Assembly (NCBI GenBank): GCA_963665005.2
Contig: CAXXTQ010000001.1
Location: 2,604,001 to 2,668,000 of the forward strand
Source: G963665005 sp963665005
Lineage (GTDB): Bacteria; Bacillota; Clostridia; Christensenellales; SZUA-584
Length of the DNA stretch: 64,000 nt
Direction of reading: 5' to 3'
The position numbers and the translations under genes are program-made. Shown one piece after another: positions 29,747-39,231 of the stretch; position 1 is the first letter of the stretch; the number at the start of each line of letters is the position of its first letter. The notes under the pieces were generated by a model. The model worked only from the letters and a program-made list of their open reading frames with translations. It searched no databases and was not told the origin of the DNA.

Positions 29747-31177
29747 TTACATGTCATTTAAATTTCCGACCTTTATAGATGACCTGTATTCCTGCCCGTC
29801 CCGCCAAACGGTCACATCCAATTTGTCACCGATACTATGAGATTTTATAATAGACGTAAGTTCATCAACTGTCGTCACCTGCTGCCCGTCAACCGACAAA
29901 ATAATATCGTTAGGCGATATACCTGCGTTGTCTGCAGGCCCTCCCTTTGTAACTTCAACAACAGTTACTCCTTCGGGCGAGCCTTCCGGGTTATATGCGT
30001 TTGTCAAATCGGCCAAACACGAGATACCAATCCCCGGCCGCTCAATCTGGCCTGTTCTCATAAGCTGCTCTATTATAGGCTTTGCGGTAGAAATGGGAAT
30101 CGCAAACCCTATCCCTTCGGTACCTATAGGCATACCGTAATCGTCGTATCCCGCAAGGTAGGTTTTCAACGTATTAATGCCTATTACTTCTCCCGAAGAA
30201 TTCACAAGTGCGCCGCCGCTGTTACCCGGGTTTATCGCCGCGTCCGTCTGTATATATTTCTGGCTGTATCCGTTTGTGCTTATCTCTCTGTTAAGCGCGC
30301 TGACGATCCCCGATGTCACGCTTCCCGCAAGGTCTGACCCCAAAGGATTGCCTATCGCGACAACCGTTTCGCCCACCTGAAGCGAATCAGAATCTCCAAG
30401 CGCCGCCGCCGTCAGCCCTGTCTTGTCTATTTTAAGCACGGCAATATCGGTAGTAGCGTCTGCGCCGACTATCGAAGCCGGATACGTCTCTCCGTTTATA
30501 AGCGTTATTTTCACCGAATCGCTTTTCGCTATAACATGGTTATTTGTAACAATATAGCCGTCTTCGCTTAGTATGATACCCGTGCCGTATCCACTTTCCC
30601 TGGAAATCGTTTGATGATTAGCGCCCGTTTGTTCTATGCTTACAGTAACTCCTACAATAGCCGGCCCGACTTCCTTTGCTATCTGCACTATAACATTATC
30701 AGAGCCGCTGATATTCGGAACCTGCCCTCCTATTTCAGGAGAATCTGTAGTGGCAGGAGGTTGCTTTGGCGTCTGTCCGGGCTGCTGCTCCTGCTCTGCG
30801 GGCGGCATTAACTCTTGCTGCTCTGCCGGCGATGGTTCTTGCTCGCGAGATTGCTCTATCAATGCAACGTTAGATTTTATACCATCCACCAAAGGCATAA
30901 TAACATACGATGTTAATAATCCGCCTATCGCAAGGCAAAGTACTATAAGAATAATGAAACCGGCAACTCTTTTGCCTCTGCCTTTATGTTTTGCCGTATT
31001 TTCATACTGCTGCCCTTCGGGCGGCATATTCATATAATATCTATACTGTCCGTCCTGCGGCGGCGGCGGCGGCGGATAACTCATTGAATTATTATCTAGA
31101 TTCTCAGAGCTTATTTCTTTATCGTAAGAACTCATTTGCTGTTTTTCATCTTGCGGCTTTTTATCATTCGTATCCAT
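29747..31177 (-). CDS. HtrA/DegP-like membrane-anchored serine protease
   Basis: A trypsin-like S1C protease with one PDZ domain, for protein quality control outside the membrane. Order: acidic and Pro-rich cytoplasmic tail (1-65), one membrane segment (about 71-95), linker rich in Glu/Gln/Pro, protease with triad His214 (TNNHVI), Asp244 (TTDIAVL) and Ser320 (NPGNSGGALV), and PDZ from about 385 (GVTVVEVTKGGPADNAGI). Start is the ATG at 31177 with GGAGAAGG upstream. It follows a histidine kinase gene, so the two-component system probably controls it as a cell-envelope stress gene. 476 residues. Confidence 0.94.
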   Translation of the reverse strand: MDTNDKKPQDEKQQMSSYDKEISSENLDNNSMSYPPPPPPQDGQYRYYMNMPPEGQQYENTAKHKGRGKRVAGFIILIVLCLAIGGLLTSYVIMPLVDGIKSNVALIEQSREQEPSPAEQQELMPPAEQEQQPGQTPKQPPATTDSPEIGGQVPNISGSDNVIVQIAKEVGPAIVGVTVSIEQTGANHQTISRESGYGTGIILSEDGYIVTNNHVIAKSDSVKITLINGETYPASIVGADATTDIAVLKIDKTGLTAAALGDSDSLQVGETVVAIGNPLGSDLAGSVTSGIVSALNREISTNGYSQKYIQTDAAINPGNSGGALVNSSGEVIGINTLKTYLAGYDDYGMPIGTEGIGFAIPISTAKPIIEQLMRTGQIERPGIGISCLADLTNAYNPEGSPEGVTVVEVTKGGPADNAGISPNDIILSVDGQQVTTVDELTSIIKSHSIGDKLDVTVWRDGQEYRSSIKVGNLNDM

Positions 31178-31256
31178 AACCTTCTCCTTTTTTCTATTTG
31201 TATACAATTATATAAGAAGTTTTTGAACAAAATTTAAATTACTCGTAAACAAAAAG

Positions 31257-32702
31257 TTACTTTGTCCGCGGCGGCAGAGGCATAGCTTTTGTAAGCGTGA
31301 ACGTAAACGTCGTACCCTGCCCCACTTCAGACTGCACTGATATTTTCTCACCATGCTGAGTTATTATTCGCTTTACCAGAGAAAGCCCAATGCCTGTACC
31401 CGCAGTTTTTCTGCTGTGCGATTTATCTACCTTATAAAAACGTTCAAATATAAATTGTTTTTCTTCCTCGGGTATGCCGTCTCCCGTATCGGCAATATTG
31501 ATATAAACTTTATTATCTTCGCTGTATGTCCATACCTTTAGTTCTCCTTTGTCTTTAGAAAACTTAACGGCATTGTCTACAATATTAGTTATCACTTGTG
31601 AGATACGGTCTTCGTCTGCCCAAACCATCATCTTTTCGTCACCAAGCGAAATACTTACTTTTAGATTCTTGTCTTCTATACGCTGTTCAAACATTATTAT
31701 ACATCTTCTGATAAGCTCGTGAATATCAAATTCGCTGAGCTCAATGGGAAACTGCCCCGACTCTATTTTCGCGAGGCTCAATAAATCGGATATAAGAAGA
31801 TTCATGCGTTTTGTTTCCCCAAGCACTATCTCTAAATATTTATCCCTGTCTTTTTCTTCTATCGCCCTATCTAGCATGCCTTGGATAAACCCCTGCACAG
31901 AAGCGAGCGGAGTGCGCAGTTCGTGCGAAACGTTCGCTATAAAAGTGTTTTTAAGGCTGTCCTGAAGCTTTATTTCTTCAGCCATTTTGTTAAAAGAAAT
32001 CGCAAGCTCGCCAATCTCGTCTCTTGTTATAGGTTTAACGCGCCAATCCAAGTTTCCGCGCGAAAGCTCGCCCGCAGCATACGAAATATCTTTTATAGGC
32101 CTTACTATATATCTTGATAATACAAACACCATCATGAACGCGACGGCAATAGAGCCAAGCAGAGGAAACAAAACCTGGCGGAATATAGAGCTCATTCCGA
32201 CGTTAAAGTCGTCTATCTCTCTATGCACGACTATTGCGCCTATTATTGAATCATCAACCGAGAGCGGTATAGCAACCGATATAACAGTGCCTTTAAACGA
32301 CCTGTCAACATTCGAAACCTGTTTTGCGCAGTTTCCCTGCTGTGTGAAATTATAAAAATCTTTAACGCTTGCAGAAGAAAACTTTTCTTCTATCTCGCCC
32401 TTGCCCTCGGGGTCTGCTATCATATATACAGACGCTATCTTGCTGACAAGCCAAATAACAGTGCCTTCAGACTGCGCTTTGTCAATAAGCTTTTCGCGAA
32501 ACTGCTCGTCCGTCATTCTGCCGCGGTAATTATCCGCTGCCCAGTCATTTATTTCGCCCGCGTTGCTTATCATTGTGTCCATTTGAGAATCTAAAAAATT
32601 ATTCCTGAGTGTATTGAAAAATATTCCTCCGAGAAGTGTAAACGCCACAATAATTATGAGCAGATAAACGAATATCATACGAAGAAATAACGATTTGCCC
32701 AT
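31257..32702 (-). CDS. Sensor histidine kinase
   Basis: Membrane sensor of a two-component system, 481 residues. N-terminal membrane segment, extracellular domain of about 140 residues, second membrane segment, HAMP linker (YIVRPIKDISYAAGELSRGN), HisKA with FIANVSHELRTPLASVQGF, and HATPase_c boxes (DNAVKFSKDKG, DTGDGIPEEEK, GTGIGLSLVK). Its ATG overlaps the response regulator stop as TAATG. Resembles ResE/PhoR/WalK-type kinases. Confidence 0.94.
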   Translation of the reverse strand: MGKSLFLRMIFVYLLIIIVAFTLLGGIFFNTLRNNFLDSQMDTMISNAGEINDWAADNYRGRMTDEQFREKLIDKAQSEGTVIWLVSKIASVYMIADPEGKGEIEEKFSSASVKDFYNFTQQGNCAKQVSNVDRSFKGTVISVAIPLSVDDSIIGAIVVHREIDDFNVGMSSIFRQVLFPLLGSIAVAFMMVFVLSRYIVRPIKDISYAAGELSRGNLDWRVKPITRDEIGELAISFNKMAEEIKLQDSLKNTFIANVSHELRTPLASVQGFIQGMLDRAIEEKDRDKYLEIVLGETKRMNLLISDLLSLAKIESGQFPIELSEFDIHELIRRCIIMFEQRIEDKNLKVSISLGDEKMMVWADEDRISQVITNIVDNAVKFSKDKGELKVWTYSEDNKVYINIADTGDGIPEEEKQFIFERFYKVDKSHSRKTAGTGIGLSLVKRIITQHGEKISVQSEVGQGTTFTFTLTKAMPLPPRTK

Positions 32703-33382
32703 TACCTGACCTCGAATTTATATCCAACGCCCCATACAGTTTTTATCTCCCAGCCGCTGCTTTGGTCAAAAAGCTTTTTTCTCAGGCGTTTTATATGCAC
32801 GTCAACCGTTCTGGAATCGCCGAAAAACTCAAAGTTCCAAACCTGCTGTAAAAGCTGTTCCCTGGTGAAAACTTTATTCGGGTGCGCCGCAAGAAAATAC
32901 AAAAGCTCAATCTCCTTTGGAGGCATCTCCACTATCTCATTTTTATATAATACCGTATAGTTGGATATGTTTATTTCTAAGCCCTCATAAGATATTATTT
33001 GGCTTTCTTCTTCCTGCTTGTTAGACCGCCTTGTAACCGCCTTTACTCTTGCGAGAAATTCTTTTGGTTCAAAAGGTTTTACAATATAATCGTCCGCGCC
33101 GAGTTCAAGCCCGAGCACTTTGTCAAAAGTTTCGCCTTTTGCCGACAGCATTATAACAGGAACATTGCTCGTTTTTCTTATTTGCTTTAGCACTTCCCAC
33201 CCGTCTTTTACCGGCATCATAATATCAAGAACGATAAGCTCGGGTATCTCTTTTGCAAACTCGTCAATTCCCGACTGCCCGTCGTGCGCGAGAGTAACTT
33301 TGTACCCCTCTTTTTGCAGATAAAGCTTTATTACCTCACATATGTTTTTGTCGTCGTCGATAACCAAAATGTTTTTTGACAT
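32702..33382 (-). CDS. OmpR/PhoB-family response regulator
   Basis: A 226-residue transcription factor with an N-terminal receiver (NILVIDDDKNICEVIKLYL, phospho-acceptor Asp in LIVLDIMMPVKDG, Lys in ADDYIVKPF) and a C-terminal winged helix (FTREQLLQQVWNFEFFGDSRTVDVHIKRLRKK-like). The start is the ATG at 33382 with GAGGTG upstream; the in-frame GTG at 33391 lies within that site. First gene of the regulator-kinase-htrA unit. Confidence 0.95.
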   Translation of the reverse strand: MSKNILVIDDDKNICEVIKLYLQKEGYKVTLAHDGQSGIDEFAKEIPELIVLDIMMPVKDGWEVLKQIRKTSNVPVIMLSAKGETFDKVLGLELGADDYIVKPFEPKEFLARVKAVTRRSNKQEEESQIISYEGLEINISNYTVLYKNEIVEMPPKEIELLYFLAAHPNKVFTREQLLQQVWNFEFFGDSRTVDVHIKRLRKKLFDQSSGWEIKTVWGVGYKFEVR

Positions 33383-33400
33383 GTTTTTCACCTCATTTAC

Positions 33401-33443
33401 ATTATAGACCAGCCGTTATCATAAACATATATATAATGATAAC
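33401..33443 (-). promoter_or_regulatory. Promoter and inverted repeat upstream of the response regulator
   Basis: Minus strand -10 TATAAT at 33406-33401, with a perfect eight-base inverted repeat gttatcat / atgataac (33415-33422 and 33436-33443) where the -35 should be. The -35 itself is poor. This is the pattern of a promoter activated by a dimeric regulator, perhaps the response regulator itself. Confidence 0.5.
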
Positions 33444-33468
33444 TTTTCACGAAACTTTCATAAATGCT

Positions 33469-33903
33469 TCATATTTCTATTATTTCAATGCCGTTTTTTG
33501 CAAGAAGCGCCGCCGTGACGCCGTTCCCAGGCTTTAAAGTGCCCGAAAAAGTGCCATCGTATATTCTAAAAACTCCGCACGACGGGCTTTTAGATTTAAG
33601 GTACGCGCGTTTCGCGCCCGAGCTCTGCGCAATTTCAAGAGTTTTTTCCGCGCCGTCTAAAAATTCGGGCGTCCTGTCGCTGCCGTCCTTTGCCATAACC
33701 TTGGCCTTTCCGCAAAGAACATCGCCGCCCTCTCCTCCGACGATCTCGGACGGGCACCTCGGGGAAGCAAGCCCTCCAAGGCACTCGGGGCAAACCGCTT
33801 TGACTTCGCCTTTTAGATACATCTCTTTAATCTTTTTATCTTCTCTTGCCTGCCCGTCGTATCTGCATTTTATTCCCGCAAGGCACGCGCTCGCTATATC
33901 CAT
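33469..33903 (-). CDS. DUF523 family protein
   Basis: A 144-residue protein of the DUF523 (YbbK-like) family, function unknown. Visible signatures are the N-terminal ASACLAGIKCRYDG, CPECLGGLASPR and KSKSPSCGVFRIYDGTFSGTL, with conserved cysteines suggesting metal or cluster binding. GGAG lies before the ATG. It follows mutS2 by eight bases and is co-transcribed. Confidence 0.88.
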   Translation of the reverse strand: MDIASACLAGIKCRYDGQAREDKKIKEMYLKGEVKAVCPECLGGLASPRCPSEIVGGEGGDVLCGKAKVMAKDGSDRTPEFLDGAEKTLEIAQSSGAKRAYLKSKSPSCGVFRIYDGTFSGTLKPGNGVTAALLAKNGIEIIEI

Positions 33904-33911
33904 AAAAACTC

Positions 33912-36248
33912 CTATTTTAATGTAACTACAGTTACTCCCGATTCGCCTTCGCCGAATACACCCTGACGGTATTTATCTACATGCGCATGCGACCGCAGAA
34001 AATCGCGTATGCCTGCGCGAAGAACTCCCGTGCCTTTGCCGTGAATTATCGTGACTTCTTTCTGCCCCGATAAAAACGCTTCGTCAAGGTATTTGTCCGT
34101 CTCCATAATAGCTTCGTCAAGCGTCATTCCCCTTACGCTGATTTCCATTCTTACCTGCGACGGCTCTCTTTTAAAACTGCCCAGCGATACCGGCTTTTTC
34201 TCCGGCTTAGCAGTTTCTATTTCGCTAAGCCCCACAGACATTTTAATCGCGCCCGCCTGAACATAAACTTTGCCGTCTTTTGGTTTTTTTAGAACTGACG
34301 CTTTTATACCGTGCTCAATAAGATTAACGGTATCGCCTACCTTTATTTCATTCGGCTTAACATTTGTTTTTCTTACCGGTTTTTTTCTAAGGTTAGCAGC
34401 TGTCTTATCAATTTTATCAGTAAGCACTTTTCGCGCAGCGTTTATGTCTTCCTGCTTTGCCGCTTTTGCCTGTTTAAGCTCTTTTATAATATCTTCGGCC
34501 TGCTGCCTTGCGTCTTTTAAAATTTCCAGCGCTTTTTCGTTTGCTCTGTCGACTATTTTACGGCTCTTTTGCTGCGCCTTTTCAGCCTCGGTATGCGTCT
34601 TGTCTTTTGTCGCCTGGGCTATGCGCCTAAAGCTTTCCGCCTGCTGCTCTTTTTTTTGCGCAATCTCTCTTTGCCGCTCCGCCTCGCCTATAAGCTGCTC
34701 AAATTTCACCGCTTCCTGCGACATATGCTGTCGCGCGCGGCCTATAATATCTTCGCTGAGCCCGAGTTTTTTCGATATCTCAAAAGCATTGGAAACGCCC
34801 GGCACGCCCATTATAAGCCTGTACGTCGGGCTTAGTGTCTTTACGCTGAATTCCATACAGGCGTTTTGATACGCTTCGCTCGCCATGGCAAACGCTTTTA
34901 TTTCGCTGTAATGAGTAGTCGCTAATACAAAACATCTTTTTTGCTCGAGCTCTTCTAATATAGACATAGCAAGAGCCGCGCCTTCGGCAGGGTCGGTACC
35001 CGCACCAAGCTCATCAAGAAGCACCAAAGATTTCTCGTTCGCCGTTTTAGTGATGCGCGTTATGTTTGTCATATGAGAAGAAAATGTGCTGAGGCTCTGC
35101 TCTATGCTCTGTTCGTCGCCTATGTCGGCAAAAACCGCGGTAAACACAGGAAATGTGCTGCCGCTGTCGGCAGGCAGAAACAATCCGCTCTGCGCCATAA
35201 GGCAAAGCAGGCCGGTAAGCTTTAACGTAACAGTTTTTCCTCCAGTATTCGGCCCTGTTATTATAAGCCCCGAATATCCGTCTTCTATATTAAGCGAAAC
35301 GGGCACAACTTCTTTGGCGTCTATAAGCGGATGCCGCCCGTTTTTTATTATTATCTTTTTTTGCTCCGTGATAACCGGCGGAGACGCTTTCATTGCAGAA
35401 GCCAGCGCCGCCTTTGCAAATACGACATCAAGCTTAGTAAGTATCTCAAGGTTATATTTGAGCTCTTGCCAGAACTCGCGCAAATCATCGCTTAATTCGC
35501 GCAGTATGCGCTTTTCTTCCGCTGTTTCTTCAAGCTCTAGTTCACGCAGTTTATTATTTGCCTCAACTACTTCCATAGGCTCAATAAAAACAGTCTGCCC
35601 GCTTGCCGACTGGTCATGAACAAGCCCTTTTACGCTTTTTTTGTATTCCTGTTTGACGGGCACCACATACCTGCCGCCCCTCATAGTAACTATAGCGTCC
35701 TGCAGATGGTCTTTGTGCTGCGCCGACCTTATAATAGAGCTTAGCTTTTCACGTATACCGTCGTTCTCGCGCAGTATCCTCTTTCTTATACTAAACAGTT
35801 CACTCGAAGCGGTATCGGCAAGCTCATTCTCGCTTATTACCGCGTCGTCTATCTTTTTTATTATTTGCGATGAATAATACAGCCCATTGGCGAGCTCGTA
35901 TAAATAATTGGTTCCGCTTTCAGCTTTAGTTATACCCGTTTTAGCGCGCCGCGCCGCTTTAAGAATGCCGTTTACCCGCAGCAATTCTTTGCATCCAAGG
36001 TCCGCCCCCGCCTTTAGTCTTGCCGTCTCAGACGATATATCAGAAAACGAACTCATGGGCGATTTTGGCTCGCGCATGAATATACTCTCTGCCTCAAGCG
36101 TTTCGCTTTGAAGCTTTAGCACGCCTTTAAAGCTTTTTTGCGGCATTAATCCTAGCGCCGCCTCTTTGCCCGGGCCGGATAGCGCTTTTTCGGAAAGAGA
36201 AAACAATATTTTATCAAATTCAAGTTTAGACATTACTTTTTTGTTCAT
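33912..36248 (-). CDS. mutS2: Endonuclease MutS2
   Basis: A 778-residue MutS paralogue that acts in suppressing recombination and, in Firmicutes, in rescue of collided ribosomes. N-terminal core (LEFDKILFSLSEKALS), MutS ATPase with Walker A GPNTGGKTVTLK and Walker B LVLLDELGAGTDPAEGAA, a long coiled-coil region (about 510-625), KOW-like segment, and a C-terminal Smr domain (DEAIMETDKYLDEAFL and IIHGKGTGVLRAGI). It lacks the mismatch-recognition domain of MutS, as expected. GGGTGAA lies before the ATG at 36248. Confidence 0.95.
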   Translation of the reverse strand: MNKKVMSKLEFDKILFSLSEKALSGPGKEAALGLMPQKSFKGVLKLQSETLEAESIFMREPKSPMSSFSDISSETARLKAGADLGCKELLRVNGILKAARRAKTGITKAESGTNYLYELANGLYYSSQIIKKIDDAVISENELADTASSELFSIRKRILRENDGIREKLSSIIRSAQHKDHLQDAIVTMRGGRYVVPVKQEYKKSVKGLVHDQSASGQTVFIEPMEVVEANNKLRELELEETAEEKRILRELSDDLREFWQELKYNLEILTKLDVVFAKAALASAMKASPPVITEQKKIIIKNGRHPLIDAKEVVPVSLNIEDGYSGLIITGPNTGGKTVTLKLTGLLCLMAQSGLFLPADSGSTFPVFTAVFADIGDEQSIEQSLSTFSSHMTNITRITKTANEKSLVLLDELGAGTDPAEGAALAMSILEELEQKRCFVLATTHYSEIKAFAMASEAYQNACMEFSVKTLSPTYRLIMGVPGVSNAFEISKKLGLSEDIIGRARQHMSQEAVKFEQLIGEAERQREIAQKKEQQAESFRRIAQATKDKTHTEAEKAQQKSRKIVDRANEKALEILKDARQQAEDIIKELKQAKAAKQEDINAARKVLTDKIDKTAANLRKKPVRKTNVKPNEIKVGDTVNLIEHGIKASVLKKPKDGKVYVQAGAIKMSVGLSEIETAKPEKKPVSLGSFKREPSQVRMEISVRGMTLDEAIMETDKYLDEAFLSGQKEVTIIHGKGTGVLRAGIRDFLRSHAHVDKYRQGVFGEGESGVTVVTLK

Positions 36249-36313
36249 ATATTCACCCTTTTATTATATCCGTATAATAATATCACTATCTTACAGGTAT
36301 GAAAAGCGCAATT

Positions 36314-36340
36314 GAAAAAGGAACGCTTTATAAGCGCTCC
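36314..36340 (-). terminator. Intrinsic terminator of the AMP-ligase operon
   Basis: Minus strand GGAGCGCTT-ATA-AAGCGTTCC hairpin (one mismatch) followed by TTTTTC, about 30 bases beyond the stop codon. Confidence 0.8.
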
Positions 36341-36367
36341 GAAGTTCTTATAGTTTTGATCTGCATG

Positions 36368-38434
36368 TTAATCTTCGTATTCTTCCGACTGCTCTAGAGC
36401 AGAGACCGAAGAATCGTCGTAGTTTTCTTTTTTCTCGCGCAGCTTTTTATAAATAAGTTTAGATAAATCATCCACATTTATGCACATAAAATACTCTGTA
36501 TCCGAAATAGTTATATCGTACTCTTCTTCCGCGCGCGAAAAAACCCCGAGGCTTGCTAGGCTGTCTCCCCCAAGATCGTTCACAAAATGGTCTGTGTCTT
36601 TTATCTGCCCCGGTTCAATATCCAAAATTTCTCCGAATATCTCTTTGACTCTTCTGATTATTCCGTAAAGCTCAATATTAGCCGGCTCTTGCTGCAAAGT
36701 GCGCGCATAAGCTTTTGTAATTTCAACGTTCTTTTTTAAGCGTTTTCTTATAATTATCTCTTCGAAATGCACCGCCCCGCTGTTAATCATTTCTTTTACC
36801 TTTTGGCGCTTAACCTTAATACCGTTCGCAAGCGGCAGAGGTTCGAGAGCCAAATAAGCTTTGTCTAATTTTTTGTATATCGGCAGAAGAGAATTTATAC
36901 GTATGATTTCTTTTTTAAGTTCTTGTTTTTCTTCTTCCGATGCATTTTCCCCCATATACACAAAAAGAGTAGTGTCGTCATAAATACCCTCGGCTGCAAT
37001 TCCTGCTACACATATATGTTCTGCCGACGGCAGTGCCGAAAAGCTGTCTTCGAGCTCGTCAGGATAAACGTTTTCTCCCGATTCATTTATAATAACGTCT
37101 TTTAGCCGCCCCTCAATATAAAAATGCCCGTCTGCCTGCCTTACGATATCGCCCGAAGAAAACCACCCGTCTTTGTCGATATCGCGCGGTATATAAACTC
37201 CGTCTTTCATTCTGCCCGAATGAATCGCATCGCCTCTTATCTGCAGCTCGCCCGTCTTTACGACGTCTTTATCGCAGGCCACTCTATATTCCATAGGAGA
37301 AAAAGATTTACCGACGCTTGCTGAAAGGCATAAATCTATATCATTCGAAAGCTCGACCGAATCTATGCCCGTCTCGGTCATGCCGAACCCCGAAACGAGA
37401 TGATATCCTATGGCGTTTATTAGCTTTATGGTTTCGGGCAGTATATGCCCGCCGCCGCTTATCATAAACTGTATATCCGATCCCACAAGCTTTTTCTGCA
37501 AATCGCGGAACAATATCTTAGAGACAATAATCTTGCCGAGCCGGCCCAAATTTCTTTGCAGCTTTACAGAAAGCTCACTGACATTTATAAGTTTGTTGTA
37601 TGTATCCTGCCCCTGGGCTTTTGCCTTTCGAAGTATACTTCTTGCGACATTGTTCCAAAGAAGCGGAACGGCGTAAATATGCGTGACTTTATGGTCTTTG
37701 CATGCTGATAATATAATATCGGGAGTGCGTTCTTGTATGTATACGATAGTTTTACCAAAGAATGTGTACCACATATATACGGCTATAAAACCAAAAATAT
37801 GATGAAGCGGCAAAAAAGCAAGCTGTTTTATAACGCCGTCATGAATTATCTGTTTATTATTTTCGCATATATATTCGCCGAGCAAAACCTGATTACAGAT
37901 AGCCTTTTCATCGTATACGTATACCTTTGGCGTGCTCGTCGTACCCGATGTGCAAAGCGCCATTGCGTCCCCGAACACGGGAGTATATTTTGTTTTCGCG
38001 GCATTGATATCAAGAAATTGTTCGGGCGATATGCATAGCATGCCTTCTACGCCCGTGTTTGTGTCCGAAATCAGAGTTTTCGACCCAGCCTGGCCAAGCA
38101 CATGGCTAATCTGCCTGTCAGAGCATACGGCATCCATAAGCAGCGGCCTATACCCCGCCAATACTATAGACCAGAAAGCCGCGGGCCAAAGAGGGCCGTT
38201 AGCGCACCTTAAAGCAACAAAAGTATTTTTCTCTACATCTTTTAAAATATTATCGAGTTTACAGGCTCCTGCCAAAGTAATTCTCTTATAGTCCGCAAAC
38301 GTAAGCTTTTTTATAACCTCGTCTTCTTTATACTCTGCAGCAATCAAATCACCGTATGAGCATATTATAGAAAACAGGTTTTTAAACGTAAGCTCACTCT
38401 TAAGCTTATTTAGAGTCTCTAATGTTTTTTTCAT
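36368..38434 (-). CDS. AMP-dependent acyl ligase fused to a carrier-protein domain
   Basis: A 688-residue two-domain enzyme. Residues about 1-580 form an acyl-CoA/acyl-ACP synthetase: ALCTSGTTSTPKVYVYD (AMP P-loop), GFGMTETG, WFSSGDI and GRLKDVIINESGENVYPDE. Residues about 600-670 form an acyl carrier domain with phosphopantetheine attachment Ser625 in NDLGGDSL. The C-terminus is a short acidic tail. No condensation, ketosynthase or thioesterase gene is near. It may load a fatty or carboxylic acid onto its own carrier; substrate unknown. Read after the PHP gene. Confidence 0.87.
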   Translation of the reverse strand: MKKTLETLNKLKSELTFKNLFSIICSYGDLIAAEYKEDEVIKKLTFADYKRITLAGACKLDNILKDVEKNTFVALRCANGPLWPAAFWSIVLAGYRPLLMDAVCSDRQISHVLGQAGSKTLISDTNTGVEGMLCISPEQFLDINAAKTKYTPVFGDAMALCTSGTTSTPKVYVYDEKAICNQVLLGEYICENNKQIIHDGVIKQLAFLPLHHIFGFIAVYMWYTFFGKTIVYIQERTPDIILSACKDHKVTHIYAVPLLWNNVARSILRKAKAQGQDTYNKLINVSELSVKLQRNLGRLGKIIVSKILFRDLQKKLVGSDIQFMISGGGHILPETIKLINAIGYHLVSGFGMTETGIDSVELSNDIDLCLSASVGKSFSPMEYRVACDKDVVKTGELQIRGDAIHSGRMKDGVYIPRDIDKDGWFSSGDIVRQADGHFYIEGRLKDVIINESGENVYPDELEDSFSALPSAEHICVAGIAAEGIYDDTTLFVYMGENASEEEKQELKKEIIRINSLLPIYKKLDKAYLALEPLPLANGIKVKRQKVKEMINSGAVHFEEIIIRKRLKKNVEITKAYARTLQQEPANIELYGIIRRVKEIFGEILDIEPGQIKDTDHFVNDLGGDSLASLGVFSRAEEEYDITISDTEYFMCINVDDLSKLIYKKLREKKENYDDSSVSALEQSEEYED

Positions 38435-38485
38435 AACCTTTGGCCTCCAAAAAAAAGAATACTTGGGCAGCGAGCTTTTGGCTTT

Positions 38486-39205
38486 TTACAACAATCTTTT
38501 TTTGCGTTCTTCTAAGTATTCCTCAAATCTTTTTGTTGTAAGGTTAACTATAAGCTCATGCGGAAACTCATTTTCCTCGATCACTTTTAGCGCGGTTTCG
38601 TGCCTGCCTATACCAAACGCGGAATGGGCGTCGCTGCTTACAGCAACTCTGACATCGTATTTTTTGCAAAGCTTCAAAAAGACAGCGGCGTTTTTCATAC
38701 TGCCTTTCCGATATTCATAAGAATGGTTATTTACCTCAATAATCTTAGAGTGCTTAGCGGCCTCTTTAACGACCGCTTCGTAATCAAGACTGTACGACGG
38801 GTTATCGGGATGAGCGATAGTATCTACGTACTTGTTGTTAAGTGCGCCTATAACCGCCTGCGTATCATTGTCTTTTCCGCCCGTGCGTATAACGACCTCA
38901 TGAATTCCAGCGATAACATATTCTAATAGTTTTATATATTTTTCTCGTATATCAATGCTGCCTTCAAAGTCGTATATATTTGCTTCAATACCGTGATAGA
39001 TTTTTACTCCGTCTATCTTTCTTGGTAAAAATGCGTATGTCCCAATATTAAAGTCGGGTGCGGCTGCCGGTATTTTCGGCCCATGGTCGCTCATAACAAG
39101 CCCTTTTAGCCCTGCTCTTGCTGCTGCCGCTGCGTTCTCAATAATCGTTGAATGGGCATGGCCGGACAGCACGGTGTGTGAATGCGTGTCTACTTCTGGT
39201 TTCAT
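38486..39205 (-). CDS. PHP-domain phosphatase (YcdX-like)
   Basis: A 239-residue metal-dependent hydrolase of the PHP family. The metal-binding motifs are VDTHSHTVLSGHAHST (N-terminus), MSDHGPK, a Glu in HGIEANI, IAHPDNPS and VSSDAHSAF near the C-terminus, covering all expected His/Asp/Glu ligands. YcdX-type proteins are phosphatases whose substrate is not settled. Lies between metH and the AMP-ligase gene, probably co-transcribed. Confidence 0.9.
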   Translation of the reverse strand: MKPEVDTHSHTVLSGHAHSTIIENAAAAARAGLKGLVMSDHGPKIPAAAPDFNIGTYAFLPRKIDGVKIYHGIEANIYDFEGSIDIREKYIKLLEYVIAGIHEVVIRTGGKDNDTQAVIGALNNKYVDTIAHPDNPSYSLDYEAVVKEAAKHSKIIEVNNHSYEYRKGSMKNAAVFLKLCKKYDVRVAVSSDAHSAFGIGRHETALKVIEENEFPHELIVNLTTKRFEEYLEERKKRLL

Positions 39206-39231
39206 TATATCTCCTATTATAAAATTTATAT

